From NCBI RefSeq assembly GCF_025938155.1, contig NZ_JAPCZG010000015.1, positions 1-60,119 of the forward strand: a DNA stretch of 60,119 nucleotides. Reading direction: 5' to 3'. Below, piece by piece: positions 27,130 through 42,300 of this stretch. A model generated the notes under the pieces. It had not been told where the DNA came from. It saw only the letters and a program-made list of their open reading frames with translations, and ran no database searches. The position numbers and the translations under genes were made by a program. This DNA comes from Novosphingobium sp. KCTC 2891. Its GTDB lineage: Bacteria; Pseudomonadota; Alphaproteobacteria; Sphingomonadales; Sphingomonadaceae. How positions within the stretch are numbered: position 1 is the stretch's first letter; each line of letters starts with the position of its first letter.

Positions 27130-28191
27130 TCAAGCCGCTTGTGCAGCCGGGCGCCACCGCGGCAGCGGCACCGCGCCGATGCCCTTGGCGAGCCAGCTGC
27201 GGGATACGATGTGCGCCAGGGCGATGCTGGCGGTGGCGGCGGCAAGGAACACCATGCCGCCGAATGCCGGCGGGACGCGCGCCGCCAGCAATTCCGCCGT
27301 GCGCAGGACCGGAAAGTGAAGCGCGTAGAGCGGGAAGGATATCCTGCCGAGCCAAGCGGCGGTGCGGGCAAGCCCATCCGGAATACGGGCCGCCGCAGCG
27401 ATCGCCACCACCGGGATGAAGCCCAGCACGGTCAGCGGATCGCCGGATGCGGCGGGAACCACAAGGAGGACGGGCACGACCAGCAGGGCCGCAAAGACGG
27501 AGGGGGCGAGCCACCATCGCAAGTGGCGAGCAGCCAGGGGTGCCCATCGGGCGTGCGTCCGCGCCAGGACGCAGCCGGCGATGTAGCCGAAGGAAACGCG
27601 CAGCAGGCCCTGGCCCCATGTCAGGCCACGGTCGCCGGCGTTGAGTGAGCCATGGGCATGGGCCATGGCCGTAAGGGTCAGCCACGAAGCGCCGGCGAGC
27701 CCCACCAGCACAGCCAGCCCAAGGCGGCGCAACACCAGAACGTGCGCTCCGTTGGCGAGAAGTTCCGACAGCAGCGACCATTGCGGGGCGTTGAGCGGGA
27801 ATATCGGCTGGTTGTCGTCAAACAGGGGGGCGAACATCAGGCCACTAAGCACTAGCGCGACGGACGGCAATGCACCATCGCTGGCTGTCGTCAGTGCGAT
27901 ACCCAGCATGGTTCCCACGGCCATCATCGGCCACAGACGGGTTACCCGTCGGGCAATCAGCCGCCCCGCGCCTGTTTTTGCGCCCGCCCCCTGTTCAAGC
28001 GAGGGGACCAGGACAAAGCCGCTGAGGATGTAGAAAAAGTCCACGGCTAGATAGGACCGATCAAAAACGCCGCCACCGAGATGCAGCGTGCCCATGTGGA
28101 ACATCAGCACGGCAAGCGCCGCGATACCGCGCATGGCGTCGATCAGAAGCAGTCGGTGCGCGGGATTGCTGTTGTGAGAGGCGGGCGGCAT
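27130..28191 (-). CDS. Acyltransferase 3 (OafA/YrhL) family membrane protein
   Basis: This protein of about 353 residues has some ten transmembrane segments. The N-terminal LLLIDAMRGIAALAVLMFHM carries the family's R-x10-H motif, and YLAVDFFYILSGFVLVPS follows as in OafA-type O-acyltransferases. Members transfer acyl groups to exported sugars such as O-antigen, peptidoglycan or glycolipids. I chose ATG 28191; a longer in-frame reading to 28305 would add an unrelated basic stretch. It lies between argJ and secA on the argJ strand, with a 33-base gap to argJ. Confidence 0.88.
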   Translation of the reverse strand: MPPASHNSNPAHRLLLIDAMRGIAALAVLMFHMGTLHLGGGVFDRSYLAVDFFYILSGFVLVPSLEQGAGAKTGAGRLIARRVTRLWPMMAVGTMLGIALTTASDGALPSVALVLSGLMFAPLFDDNQPIFPLNAPQWSLLSELLANGAHVLVLRRLGLAVLVGLAGASWLTLTAMAHAHGSLNAGDRGLTWGQGLLRVSFGYIAGCVLARTHARWAPLAARHLRWWLAPSVFAALLVVPVLLVVPAASGDPLTVLGFIPVVAIAAAARIPDGLARTAAWLGRISFPLYALHFPVLRTAELLAARVPPAFGGMVFLAAATASIALAHIVSRSWLAKGIGAVPLPRWRPAAQAA

Positions 28192-28308
28192 GGCAGGGTG
28201 AAAGGCTATCGCGCAGGCGATAAGGAATGGTGAACAATTCGCGCATGGCGGGCCGCGCCGCTTTTGCGCATGGACCTTCGTCGCAAAGTTTCCTACTTGC
28301 GTCACCCT

Positions 28309-28578
28309 ATGCGCTTGCTGCTCGTCCTTCTGGCCATGCTCACGGGCCTTTCCCTGCCCGATGTCGCGGTGGCGACGTCGCGTGCGGAAGTGGCCGGGGT
28401 GGGCGTCTCGGCAAGCGCGGCCACGCAGGCGGCGGCCCGCCGCACTGTGTGCCCGGTGCGGGCCAAGGCTGCGCCGCCGCGCAAGTTCGCGGCGCTTCAG
28501 CGCAAGCCGATCTGGCTGCCCACCGCGGCGCTGGTCGAAAATTGCGGCGTCCGGATCACGGACCGCGCGCGCGAATAG
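28309..28578 (+). CDS. Small exported hypothetical protein
   Basis: An 89-residue product begins with a clear signal peptide (MRLLLVLLAMLTGLSLPDVAVA). The mature part contains two Cys (TVCPV and ENCGV), Arg/Lys-rich turns and WLPTAALVENC. It has no recognised domain. It is divergent from the acyltransferase gene, and secA starts 96 bases after its stop on the same strand. A slightly longer in-frame start is possible. I see no SecM-type arrest motif, so a role in secA control is not supported. Confidence 0.6.
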   Translation: MRLLLVLLAMLTGLSLPDVAVATSRAEVAGVGVSASAATQAAARRTVCPVRAKAAPPRKFAALQRKPIWLPTAALVENCGVRITDRARE

Positions 28579-28674
28579 CGCAGCGCCGGCACTTTTTACC
28601 CGTTTGAACGTTTGCCGGCACGCGCGTGATCCACGCCTCGCGGCAGCACCCTACGCATAGCAGGAATCTCACTT

Positions 28675-31413
<2,739 letters not shown>

Positions 31414-31463
31414 ATGCGCGCCTGACGGCGAAACATAAATTTTTTCAGCAACCGCTATGGCAC

Positions 31464-31487
31464 GGCGCGATCCCTGGTGATCGCGCC
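31464..31487 (+). terminator. Hairpin downstream of secA
   Basis: A perfect 9-bp stem (31464-31472 with 31479-31487) closes on a 6-base loop, about 50 bases after the secA stop. No T tract follows, so it could be a weak terminator or an RNA-stabilising hairpin. Confidence 0.5.
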
Positions 31488-31498
31488 GCCCTGACCGT

Positions 31499-31528
31499 TT
31501 GACTTTCATCCATTTTGGTTGCTAACAA
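31499..31528 (+). promoter_or_regulatory. Candidate sigma-70 promoter of the TPS-CHAT operon
   Basis: TTGACT (31499-31504), an 18-base spacer and TAACAA (31523-31528) lie in a locally AT-rich stretch just upstream of the TpsB gene, about 56 bases before its start. A GGGGG ribosome-binding site precedes ATG 31585. Sequence match only. Confidence 0.45.
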
Positions 31529-31584
31529 TCTATAAATAAAATGAGAAATCGGGCCGCGTCGCAGAAAATACGACGGGGGCAGAA

Positions 31585-33360
31585 ATGGTTTGTGAGGTCA
31601 GGAAATCGGGTCGGCTGAACAAGGCTTCAGTCGCCTCCTTGCGCGTTGGCGTCATGGCGCTTGGCGCGGGCATCCTGCCCTCGTTGGCTCTCGCCCAGGC
31701 GGTTCCGCCGGTCGCCGGCGTCCCCACGCGAGACCAGTTGCGGGGGGTGACCGGTGAAGCACCGCCGCCCGAGCAGCCGCGCCTGACGATCTCGGGCGGG
31801 ATCGAACGTTCGCCCTGTCCGCTGGCCGATCCGAAGTACCAGGACATCAAGGTCACCGTTTCGCACGTCACGTTCAACGGGCTGAAGGGGGCGACGGCCG
31901 AGGAGCTGGAGGCGGCATGGAAGCCGCTGGCGGGAACGCCTCAGCCGGTGGCAGCGCTGTGCGACATCCGCGATGCGGCGGGCACGATCCTGCGCAACAA
32001 GGGCTACCTTGCCGCGGTGCAGGTGCCGACCCAGCGGATCGAGAACGGCGAAGTGCGCATGGAGGTGCTCTATGCGCGCGTCACCGCGATCCGCGCGCGG
32101 GGCGAGACGCGCGGCGCCGAGCGCAAGCTGCAGGAATACCTGGGCCACCTGACCAAGGACGAGATCTTCGACCGCAACAAGGCCGAGCGATACCTGCTGC
32201 TGGCGCGCGACCTGCCGGGATACAATGTGCAGCTCACTCTTCGCCCCGCCGGCGGCGCGCCGGGGGACATGGTGGGCGAAGTGACCGTGTTGCGGTTGCC
32301 GTTCGTTGCCGACCTGTCGGTCCAGAACCTCGCCTCCGAAGCCACGGGGCGATGGGGCGCGCAGCTGCGCGTGCAGGCCTTCGGGCTGACCGGGCTGGGC
32401 GATGCGACGACGCTGTCCTACTACGCCACCGCCGATTTCCACGAACAGCACATCCTCCAGGCCAGCCACGAGTTTCGTCCCGGCAGCGATGGGCTGATCG
32501 TTGGCGGCCAGTTCACTTATGCGTGGACCCAGCCGGACATCGGGCCGGTGGCGGGCGGCGCCGCGCTCAAGGCGCGCACGCTCTACGCCAGCCTCTATGG
32601 CCGATATCCGCTGCTGCGCTCGCAGCGCGCGAATGTGTGGCTGGGGGCGGGGTTCGACCTCGTGAATCAGAACGTGGAACTGATCGGCCCGCTGACGCGC
32701 GACCGGTTGCGTGTGCTGTGGACCCGGCTCGATGCCGACGCGATCGACATGAAGCATGCCGCGCCGGCATGGCGCGCAAGTGGTTCGCTCGAACTGCGGC
32801 AGGGTCTCGACATTCTGGATGCGACGCATGGCTGCGCGGGGATCGCGTGCATCGGGCGCATTCCGACCAGCCGGTTCGACGGTTCGCCCACGGCCACCGT
32901 GGTGCGCGCGCAGGGCGAATACGAACGCGCGCTGGGCAAGGTGGCGGTCGCGGTGATGCCGCGCGCGCAATATGCGTTCAAGCCGTTGCTCAGCTTCGAG
33001 GAGTTTTCCGCCGGCAACTACACCGTAGGTCGCGGCTATGATCCGGGCGAGGTGATCGGCGACAGCGCCGTGGGCGTGTCGTTCGAGTTGCGCGGGCCGC
33101 GGCTGCGCGTGGGCGGCGGCGATGTGCGGGTGCAGCCGTTCGTGTTCTGCGATGCCGCCTGGGCGTGGAACAAGGGCATTGCCGGGGCCGATCGCCTGAC
33201 CTCGGCCGGCGGCGGCGTGCGCGCCGAGCTGGGCGAGCGCTTCCGGCTCGATGCCACGCTGGCCGTGCCGCTGGAGCGCACCCGGATCCAGACGAGGCGC
33301 TCCGATCCGCGCTTCCTTGTCACCCTGACCACCCGTCTCCTGCCCTGGAGGGCCAACTGA
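31585..33360 (+). CDS. TpsB: ShlB/FhaC/HecB-type two-partner secretion transporter
   Basis: TpsB proteins are outer-membrane barrels of the Omp85 superfamily that export one dedicated TpsA exoprotein. The 591-residue product has a signal peptide (region 20-38, ending LALAQA), a proline-rich linker, a POTRA region from about residue 88 (VTVSHVTFNGLKGATAEEL ... ILRNKGYLAAVQVPTQRIENG) and a 16-strand barrel. The RNKGYLAAVQVP element and RLRVGGGDVRVQPFVFCDAAW match the ShlB-type barrel, including the loop-bearing conserved strands near the C-terminus. Its stop overlaps the start of the TpsA gene (TGATG), so the pair is co-translated. I infer that it exports the neighbouring TpsA. Confidence 0.93.
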   Translation: MVCEVRKSGRLNKASVASLRVGVMALGAGILPSLALAQAVPPVAGVPTRDQLRGVTGEAPPPEQPRLTISGGIERSPCPLADPKYQDIKVTVSHVTFNGLKGATAEELEAAWKPLAGTPQPVAALCDIRDAAGTILRNKGYLAAVQVPTQRIENGEVRMEVLYARVTAIRARGETRGAERKLQEYLGHLTKDEIFDRNKAERYLLLARDLPGYNVQLTLRPAGGAPGDMVGEVTVLRLPFVADLSVQNLASEATGRWGAQLRVQAFGLTGLGDATTLSYYATADFHEQHILQASHEFRPGSDGLIVGGQFTYAWTQPDIGPVAGGAALKARTLYASLYGRYPLLRSQRANVWLGAGFDLVNQNVELIGPLTRDRLRVLWTRLDADAIDMKHAAPAWRASGSLELRQGLDILDATHGCAGIACIGRIPTSRFDGSPTATVVRAQGEYERALGKVAVAVMPRAQYAFKPLLSFEEFSAGNYTVGRGYDPGEVIGDSAVGVSFELRGPRLRVGGGDVRVQPFVFCDAAWAWNKGIAGADRLTSAGGGVRAELGERFRLDATLAVPLERTRIQTRRSDPRFLVTLTTRLLPWRAN

Positions 33361-36300
33361 TGCCCCGCACCCGCAGTCGCCGCGAAACGCTCACGGTTTC
33401 GTCGCTGGCCATTGCCACTGTTCTCGCGTCCGGCGCGGTGGTGGCCCACGCGCAGTCGTTCCAGGGGACCGGCACGGTCGTGGCCGGCTCCGCTTCGGTC
33501 TTCGCCACAGGCACGACCACCGACGTCACGGTGAACAGTGCCTCGGCGGTGATCGACTGGGCGCCGTTCGACACGACCGGCACGGGCACCGTCGCGTTCC
33601 AGCCCAATGGCACCACCGCGACATTCACGAACAACATCGACACGACGCCCAACTTCGCCGTGCTCAACAGGATCATTCCGACCGATCCCACCCGTCCGAT
33701 CTCTTTCGACGGGCAGGTGATCTCGCGCATCCAGTCGGTGACGGGCGGGGGCGTGCCCGGCGGCACGGTGTTCTTCTACAGCCCCGGCGGCATCCTGGTT
33801 GGTCCGAACGCGCGGTTCGACGTGGGCAACCTGGGACTGACCACCTCGGACCTGCCTTATGACGCGCAGACCGGTGCGTTCAGCAACAACGGCATCTTCC
33901 AGTTCCAGCAGTCGCAGACCGGTGCGTCGATCCAGATCGATCCGGCGGCGCAGATCACCGCGTCGAACGGCAGTGCATCCAACGCCTATGTCGCGATGGT
34001 GGCGCCGCGCATCGTCAACGAAGGCGCCATCACCGTCGATGGCTCGGCGGCACTGGTCGCGGCCGACGCGGCGACGATCGAGTTTTCGCCCAGCGGCCTG
34101 TTCAACATCGCGGTGACCAGCGGCAGCAGCGCGACGGGTACCGTGCTGGACCAGCGCGGCACGATCAGCGGCGCCGCGGGCGCGGCGGCGACGACGATCC
34201 ACCGCATCTACATGGTGGCGGTGCCCAAGAATACCGCGATCACCATGGCGATCGCCAACAACGCCTCGCTGGGTTTCGATCCTGCCGCCGCGGCGGATGT
34301 ACAGGGCAACACGATTGTCCTTTCGGCGGGCTATGACGTCGCGGGTGGAACCATCGGGACCGCGCGTTCGGCGGGCGGCGGCACGGCTGCGACCACGTTG
34401 CAGATCGGTGCGATGACCGGAACGTCGGCCGTGATCGGCAAGGCGACCGGCAATGCCGCGCTTACCGTTGCCAATGGCAGCACCGCGACGTTCGAATCCG
34501 ACGTCAATCTGGCGGGCACGGCCGATCCGGCAACGCCGGGCAGCGATGCGGCCCTGATTTCGGTGGGGACCGGCGCCAACCTGACGGTGAAGCGCAGCCT
34601 GACCCTGACGTCGCTGGATGCGGGCGCAGTCAACGTGACGGGCGTGAGCGACAGTTCGTCGGCCAGCATGGACGTCGATGGCGGCACGGTGGCCGTGACC
34701 GGCGATCTGAGCGTGATCGCCGACCGCGATGGACTGGGCGATGGCGGCTCCGCGACCGGCGGTGCGGCGCGGCTGACCGCGCAGAATGCGGCGGACGTTT
34801 CGGTGGGCGGCGCGATCAATATCTACGCCGGCGGTTTTGGCGCGGGCGCCATCAGTGCGCCCGCTGTGGGGAACGGCACGGGCGGCACCGCGCGGCTTTC
34901 GTACGGCTCCGGTTCGAGCGTTGCAGCCGGGAGCATCGCCCTCGCTGCGGACGGGCGCGGCGGATTCATTTCCAGCACCGGGTATCGCGGCGGCGACGGC
35001 GCCGGGGGAACGGCCACGATCGAGGGGCTCACCGGCGGCGGCACGCTGACCGTGGGCGGAAGCGTCGCGCTTTCGGCGGATGGCGACGGCACTTTTGGCG
35101 ACAGCTGCGTAAACTGCACGGTCGAAGGCGGGCTGGGCAGTGGCGGCCTCGCCCTGTTCTCGCTGAGCGGCACGGCTTTGCACACCGTCACGATCGGCAA
35201 TGGGCTCAATCTCTCGGCTTCGGCATCGGGTGGTTCGGCGTTTACCACGAAGGCGGGCGATGCCTCTGCCGGGACGGCGCGCATCACGGCGGGCGGAGGT
35301 GCGCATGTGCTGACCGTTACCGGGCAGACCACCCTCTATGCGCGGGGGCGCGGCGGCGAAGCCTATGGCACGTTCAGTTCGGCGAACGGCGACGGCGGCA
35401 CGGCGGAAATCATCGCCGACGGCGCAGCGCTGACGTTCGGCACGGTGCTGGTCAATGCCAACGGCGAAGGGGGCTTCAACAGTTCCGGCGGGCAGGGCGG
35501 TATCGGCTCCGGCGGTACGGCTCGGTTCGTTGTCGAGACGGGCGGCGGATCGCTGACCGCGGCAGACCTGACGGTGAATGCGCAGGGCTACGGCGGCGGG
35601 CTGGGCGAAGGCTTCAGCGGGTCGGGCGCGCTTGGTCACGGCGGCTTCGCACTGGTTGATGCGTTCGCAGGGTCTATCAGCATCGGATCGGTGAGCGTCG
35701 ATGCCACGGGGCAGGGCGGTGCAGGCTATGACCTGGGTGGGAACGGCATCGGCGGCAGCGCCGCGGTGCGCGCGCTGGGCGGCACTGTCACCATCAACGG
35801 GGGCAGCGTCGAGGCCACCGGTCTGGGCGGCTTTGGCATTATCTCCGGCTCGGGCACGGGCGGAGCGGCCGAGGTTTCGGCCAGCAACAGCAGTGTTTCG
35901 GTCGCGAGCACGTTCCTGCTGATCGCACGCGGCGAAGGCGGCGGCGCGAATGGCGTCGGCAATGTGGGCGGCACGGGCACCGGCGGTTTTGCCACCGTTT
36001 CGGCCCGCAATGGCACCGTTTCGTTCTCGGGCCTGTTCGGTGCGAACGCGGGCGGTCTGGGCGGCTCCGGGTTCTCCGGCGGCGGTATCGGCGGCGATGG
36101 CTATGGCGGCCAGGTCCGCTTCGACGCGATTTCGAATGCGGGCGGGCCATCCACTCTTTCCTTCAACACCGCAGTGATCAACGCCAAGGGCGACGGCGGT
36201 GACGGGGCTGTCGGTGCCAGCAGCATAATAACCGGACCGGGCGAGCGCGGCGGCGCTGGCCATGGCGGGTCGGTCGTCATCAATGCGGGGGTGTCGAACG

Positions 36301-39300
36301 GCACGCTCACCGCGAGTTCGTTGTCCGTCCTGGCCGATGGTACCGGTGGGCGCGGCGGCGCGGGCGGATTTTCCCCGAACGGCATGGGCGGCGATGGCGC
36401 GACCGGCGGTAGTGGCTTTGGCGGCGATGTCACGCTGGATACCGATGGCGCACTGGTCGGGGTTACGCCGACGGGCAGCATGTCGCTCGGGTATGTTTCG
36501 ATTTCGGCGAATGGCCTGGGGCAGCAGGGCGGATTTGCCGGCTCCGGCGTCACGCCAGGGTCGGCGGGAGCCGGCGGCGACGGCGCCGGCGGTTCGGTGA
36601 CGATCCGGGCCGACCGGGGCGGATCGAAGATCGAGATCACGGATTCGGCCAGCCTGACCGCGCTTGGCTATGGCGCCAACGGATTGGGCTGCACGGCCTG
36701 TCTTGCCGATGCCGGTCAAGGGACCGGTGGCACGGTGGCGATCCTTGCTGACGGGACGACCACAGGCAATACGCTGAAGCTTCTGGCTGGGCTGACGCTC
36801 GATGTTTCGGGGCTGGGCGGCGCCGCTCTCACCACGGCGGGCGGCGCGGGCATTGCCGGCAATGCCAAGATCGTCGCCGGCAGCGGGCTGGCGATGACCA
36901 CGAACGACGTCTACCTCAAGGCGGTGGGCTTTGGCGGCACCGCGCAAGGTGCCTTCGCAGGCGGGGCTGCTACCGGCGGGCTTGCCACGATCGAGATGCG
37001 CACGGGATCGCGCCTTGATGTCACCGGCACGATCACGCTGGATGGCAGCGCGGTGGGCGGAGACAGCACGGGCGCGGGCGGTATCGGCGGGCTGGGCGCG
37101 GCGGGAACGGCAACGCTGCTCAGCCTTGGCGGCACGATTACCTCGACAGGCAACGCGACGATCTTTGCCAATGGCTTTGGCGGGGTCGGCGACCAGGCCT
37201 TTGGTCTGGGAGTTGGCGGTGAAGGCCGGGGCGGGCTGGCCACGATTGCTGCGGGCAACGATGTGGGGCTGGGCAACGGCGGAAGCATTGCGCTTGGCGG
37301 CAGCGCCACGGTTTCGGCCGAGGGGCAGGGCCGGAGTGGCGGGATCGGCGGGCTGGGTACTGGTGGCCACGCGGCGATCGCCACGCGCTATGGGCAGGTC
37401 TCTGCCAGTAGCGCCGATGTCGATGCGGCCGGTTATGGCGGCAACGGGCTGGCCGGGGGCACCGGTGGGGCCGGCGTTGGCGGCGTGGCCGAAGTCATTT
37501 CGCTCAATGCGGTTGAAGGCATGGGGACGATCACGCTGGGATCGGCGAGCGTGCTGGCGAGCGGGCAGGGCGGCGCAGGCGGGACTGGTGCGATCAGCGC
37601 GGTTGGCGCCGGCGTGGGCGGCACCGGCGGTGCGGGCACCGGCGGCATGGCGCGCGCCATCGGCAGCGCGGGCAATGGCCGGATCGTGCTGGGCGATCTC
37701 GCGATCGGTTCTCAGGGCCTTGGCGGTGTCGGCGGGACCGGCGCTGCCAACGATGGCGGTGTTGGCGCGGACGGCGGAATTGGCGGGGCCGCGACGGGCG
37801 GCGTACTCGATGTCGGGACGCAGAGCGGCGCGGATACGGGCGCGATCAATCTGGGATCGGCAAGCTTCGGAACTGTCTCGGCCCTTGCCCGTGGCTTCGG
37901 CGGCGGTGGCGGCGCGGGCGGCGCGGGCGCGACGGCCAGCGGCAACGGCGGCGCGGGCGGCATGGCCGTGGGCGGCCGTGCGGTCCTGCTGGTGCGCGGA
38001 TCGCCGGTGACGCTTTCAGGCCCCGGATCGTTCGTCGCGGATGCGATCGGCGGTGCCGGCGGTGCAGGCGCCACGCAGGGCGTGGGCGGCGATGCGGTGA
38101 TCGGCCGCGATCCCGGCGGGGCGGCTCTCGTCGCCAGCAGCCGTTTTCTTGTCGACAACCAGCGCGGTTCGCTGAACGCGGGCGTCCTGTCGTTCCAGGC
38201 GGTTGCGCAGGGCGGTGCGGGATCGACCACCGGCGCCGCAATCAACGAGGGCCTGCCCATCGCTCTCAATCTGCGCAATGCGGACATTGCAGCGACCTCG
38301 ATGTCGTTCTTTGCCGCGGGCCAGCAGGCGACGGGCGCGGCACCGGCCGAAATCCTCATTCAGGGCGGCAGCGCTACCCTCTCGGGCGGTCTCAGCTTCA
38401 CCGCGCCGGGCGACCTGGTGGTTTCGCTGGATGGCGGGGATCTGGTGGCGGACCACGTCCAGATCGGCGCGGCGAACTGGGTCGCGGGCACCCCGGCGGT
38501 CACGCCGGGCACCATCCACGGTACGAACGGCGTTTTCCTCGCGACGGCGCAGGATCTGATCACGGATGCGAACCTCCAGTCTGATGTCGGTCTGGCGGTG
38601 GGCGCCACCGGCATCGTGCGCCTTGGCAACCTGCGCGCCGGTACCGACCTTGACGTGGAGGCGCTGGGCAGCGCCTCCGTGGGTTCGGTCGATGCGGGCG
38701 GGCTGGCAACGCTGAAATCGGGCGGTGCGCTTCTGGTCAATGGTCCGATCCATGCGCTCGACACGGTCAGGCTGCATTCGGACGCGACAGTCAGCGCGGG
38801 TAACATCGTCATCGATCCGTCGAGCAACCCGGCCGCCGTGCGCGACGCGGTGGTGCTGGCGGGCGGCGCCATCTCGCTGGGCGACATCACGGCAGCGAAC
38901 ACCCGGCTGTTCGGCGCGCAGGCCATCAGTGCCGGCGCGATTTCGTCGGGCGACGTTGCCGTGCTGGGCGGTGGCGGCGTGCTGCTCGGTTCGGTCGCGG
39001 CGACCGGGCGCGTGCTCGTGGCCGATATCTCGATGGCAAGCCTGGGCGGGGATCCGTCCATCAGCGGCTATGACATGGGCGCGCTGTTCGCGGCGCCGCC
39101 GGTGCGCGCGGCCGGTGCCATCGCGATCGGCAATACAGTCTCCGCGCTTTCGTTCACGGGGGCGACGGCCCAGTCGTTCAGCGCCGGCGGGCTGTCGGCC
39201 ACGAACGGGATCGTGCTCGATGCGGGCGGAGCGATCAGCGTTGGTCCGGTCACGGCCGGCACGGACATTTCCGTCACCAGCGACGATGCCGTGCTTGGCA

Positions 39301-42300
39301 TGACGTTCGCGGCGGGCGGCAACCTCTCGATCTTCGCGCTGGGCGACGTGATAACGGCCGGCCGCCTGCCGGGCGGCGGGTTTGGGCCGGCGCTCGACCT
39401 GACGGCCGGGGGCTCGGCAACCATCCGCAGCTCGACCGGGATGCTGCGCCTTGGCGCGGTCACTGCCAGTGGCGGGCTCGTGAGCCTGGATGCCGGGACG
39501 GACGTGACCGTGGGCGCGCTGACGGGGCAGGGCGGCATAGCCGTGCATTCGCTGAACGGTGCGATCAGCCTGGCGTCCGCCAGCGCGGCGGCGGGTGCCG
39601 TCGATCTCGCAGCGTCGGCAGACATCGTGAGCGGTGTCCTTTCTGCGCAATCCTATGTGAACGCGGTCTCGACGGGCGGCGGCCTGCAACTGGCGGACAT
39701 CACGGCGGGCGGGAGCGTTACCGCCGTCGCGCCTGGCGCGATCACGCTCGGAGCCATCGACGCAGGACGCGGGGTGGCGCTTTCGGCCGGCACCACGCTT
39801 GGCGTCGGTGGGGCGATCCACGCATTCGATGCGGTCTCGCTCCAGTCGGGCGGGACGCTCGGCGCGGGCGACATCGTGATCGGCGCATCGAGCGATCCCA
39901 ACGCGGTGCGCGCGCTGTCGGTGCTGGCGGGCGGGGCGATCTCGCTGGGCAACCTGGCTGCCGCGCAGGCGCGACTGTTCGGCACGCAGGCCATCTCGGC
40001 GGGTGTGATCTCGGTGGATGATCTTGCGGTGCTGGGCGGTGGCGACATGTCGCTCGGTTCCATCGGAGCGGGTGGGCGCGTGCTGCTTGCCGGCTATGCG
40101 ATGGCCGGCATCGGCGGTGCGCCTTCAGGCAGCACCTACGATTTCAATGCCCTGTTCGCGGCGGCGCCGGTGCGCGCGGCTGGGGCGATCACGATTGGCG
40201 GAACCACTTCGGCAGGGTCGCTGGTGGCTGCGACGGCGCAGGGGTTTGCCGCCGGGCCGATCGCTGTGGGCACGAGCTTCACGCTTGACGCGGGCGGGGC
40301 GGTGACGCTTGGCCCGGTCCTGACGGGCACCGACCTGGCCATTACGGGCGACGATGCCGTCCTGACCGGCGCGCTGACCGCAGGGGGCGACCTCTCGATT
40401 ACGGCGCAAGGCGGGATTGCCACCACGAACCTGCCGATCACGGCAGGCGGCGGTAGCGGTGCGCCGCAGAACGTGCTGGGCGGCGGCTCGGTCACGCTGC
40501 GCAGCATCGGCGGCGGGCTGTTACTTGGCGCGGTGACTGCGCAAAATGGCGCACTGGCGCTCGATGCGGCGGGCGATGTCGGCACGGCGTCTCTTGCGGC
40601 GCATGATGGCGTGAGCGTGCGTTCCACCGGCGGGTCGGTGGTGATTGCCGGCGGAACCAGCGCAACAGCCGGCTCCATCGATCTGACGGCCAACGGCAAT
40701 CTTTCCACTGGCCTGCTGTCTGCGGTTGGAAGCATCGCGGCGCAATCGGCGGCCGGCAGCTTGCAGGTTGGCGCCGTGGGCGCATCCGGCGGGGCCATCG
40801 ATCTCGGCGCGGCGACCGATCTTACCGCGGGAGCGCTTTCGGCCACGGGTGATATTGCGGCGCGGGCGCGGAACGGCGTGTTGCAGGTGGACCGGGCGAC
40901 CACGACCGGCGGCGCAATTTCGCTGACGGCTGGCGGAGACCTTGGCGCAGGGGCGCTGTCGGCGCCCGGCGACGTGAGCGTGCGTTCCGCCGGTGGCGGT
41001 TTGATCCTTGCCGATGTCACGTCGGCCGGGGCGATCGACCTTGGGGCTGCGCATGCGATCAGCGCGGGTGCCCTGACGGCTGCAACCACGATTGCCGCGC
41101 AGACGGCGGGCGGCGCGCTGCAACTGGGCAGCGCGGCGACTTCATTCGGCGGGGTCACGCTGCTGTCTTCGGGCGATCTGACCGCGGGGACGATTTCCGC
41201 CGGTGGTTCGGTGGCGGCCCGCTCGTCGGCAGGTGCGCTGCATCTTTCCGATATCGACACGAGCGGTTCCATCGACCTTGGCGCGGCGGGCGCCATTGGT
41301 GCCGGCGCGCTCCACGCCAGCATCAACATCGCGGTCGCCAGCCAGGGCGGACCGGTGCTGGTCGGACCGGCGAGCGCCAGCGGCGGCATCTCGCTCGCGG
41401 CTGCGGGCGACGTTTCGGCCGACACGCTTCTGGGCGGCGACGTTTCTGTTTTCTCGTCCGGCGGGGCGCTGAACCTTGCGGGGATCAACGCTGGCGGGAC
41501 CATCGCGCTGGGCGCGGCGACCGGCATCGCCGCCGGTGGCCTGCTTGGCGATGCGGGGGTCAGCGCCAGCAGCGGCGGTGCGATGACGCTGGGGCCGGTG
41601 GCAAGCCCGAACGGCGACATCACCCTGGATGCCGGCGGCACGCTGGTCACGGGCAGCCTGTTCGCCGCGGGCCGCATCGGCCTTTCGGCGGCGGGCGCGG
41701 CGACGACCGATGCAATCTTGGCCGGGGGAGCCATTACCGGCACCATCGGCGGCGATGCGAACCTCGCTGCGCTATCGAGCCGAACCGCAGGGATCGCGAT
41801 GCGATCAGGCGGAACGCTGGCGGCCGGGTTTGTCGAGGCGGCGACGGACATTGCGCTGGTGGCAACGCGCGACCTCTCGCTGGGGCCGGTCATCGGGCGC
41901 GACATGGCGCTGCTTGCGGGCGGCAACGTGGTGGCGAGCAGCATCACATCGGGGAGCATCGATCCGCAGACCGGCGCCATCGTACCCGGTTCGGGGCGCA
42001 TCCTTCTTGCCGATGCGTCGATGGCCAGCCTGGGCGGGCAGCTTGGCACGTTCAACTTTGATGCGCTGTTTGCGGCGGCGCCGGCGCGGGTTTCCGGCGC
42101 GATCCGCGTGGGCCATGCCTCCGGCGGGCGGTTTGCCGCGGCGGCCGCCGGTGATGTCACGGTGGGCGCGCTCGATGCGTCGCAGGATATCCGCATCGAC
42201 AGTGGCGGCACCGTCACGGTCGATGCGCGGTGGAACGCGCCTTCGATCAGTATCGCCTCGAACGACATCGCGATCCGCACGCAGTCGCTGGATGGCGAGG

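Noticed and set aside
28309..28674. SecM-like arrest peptide controlling secA
   Set aside because: The small exported protein before secA lacks any FxxxxWIxxxxGIRAGP-type arrest motif, and the gap to secA is ordinary.
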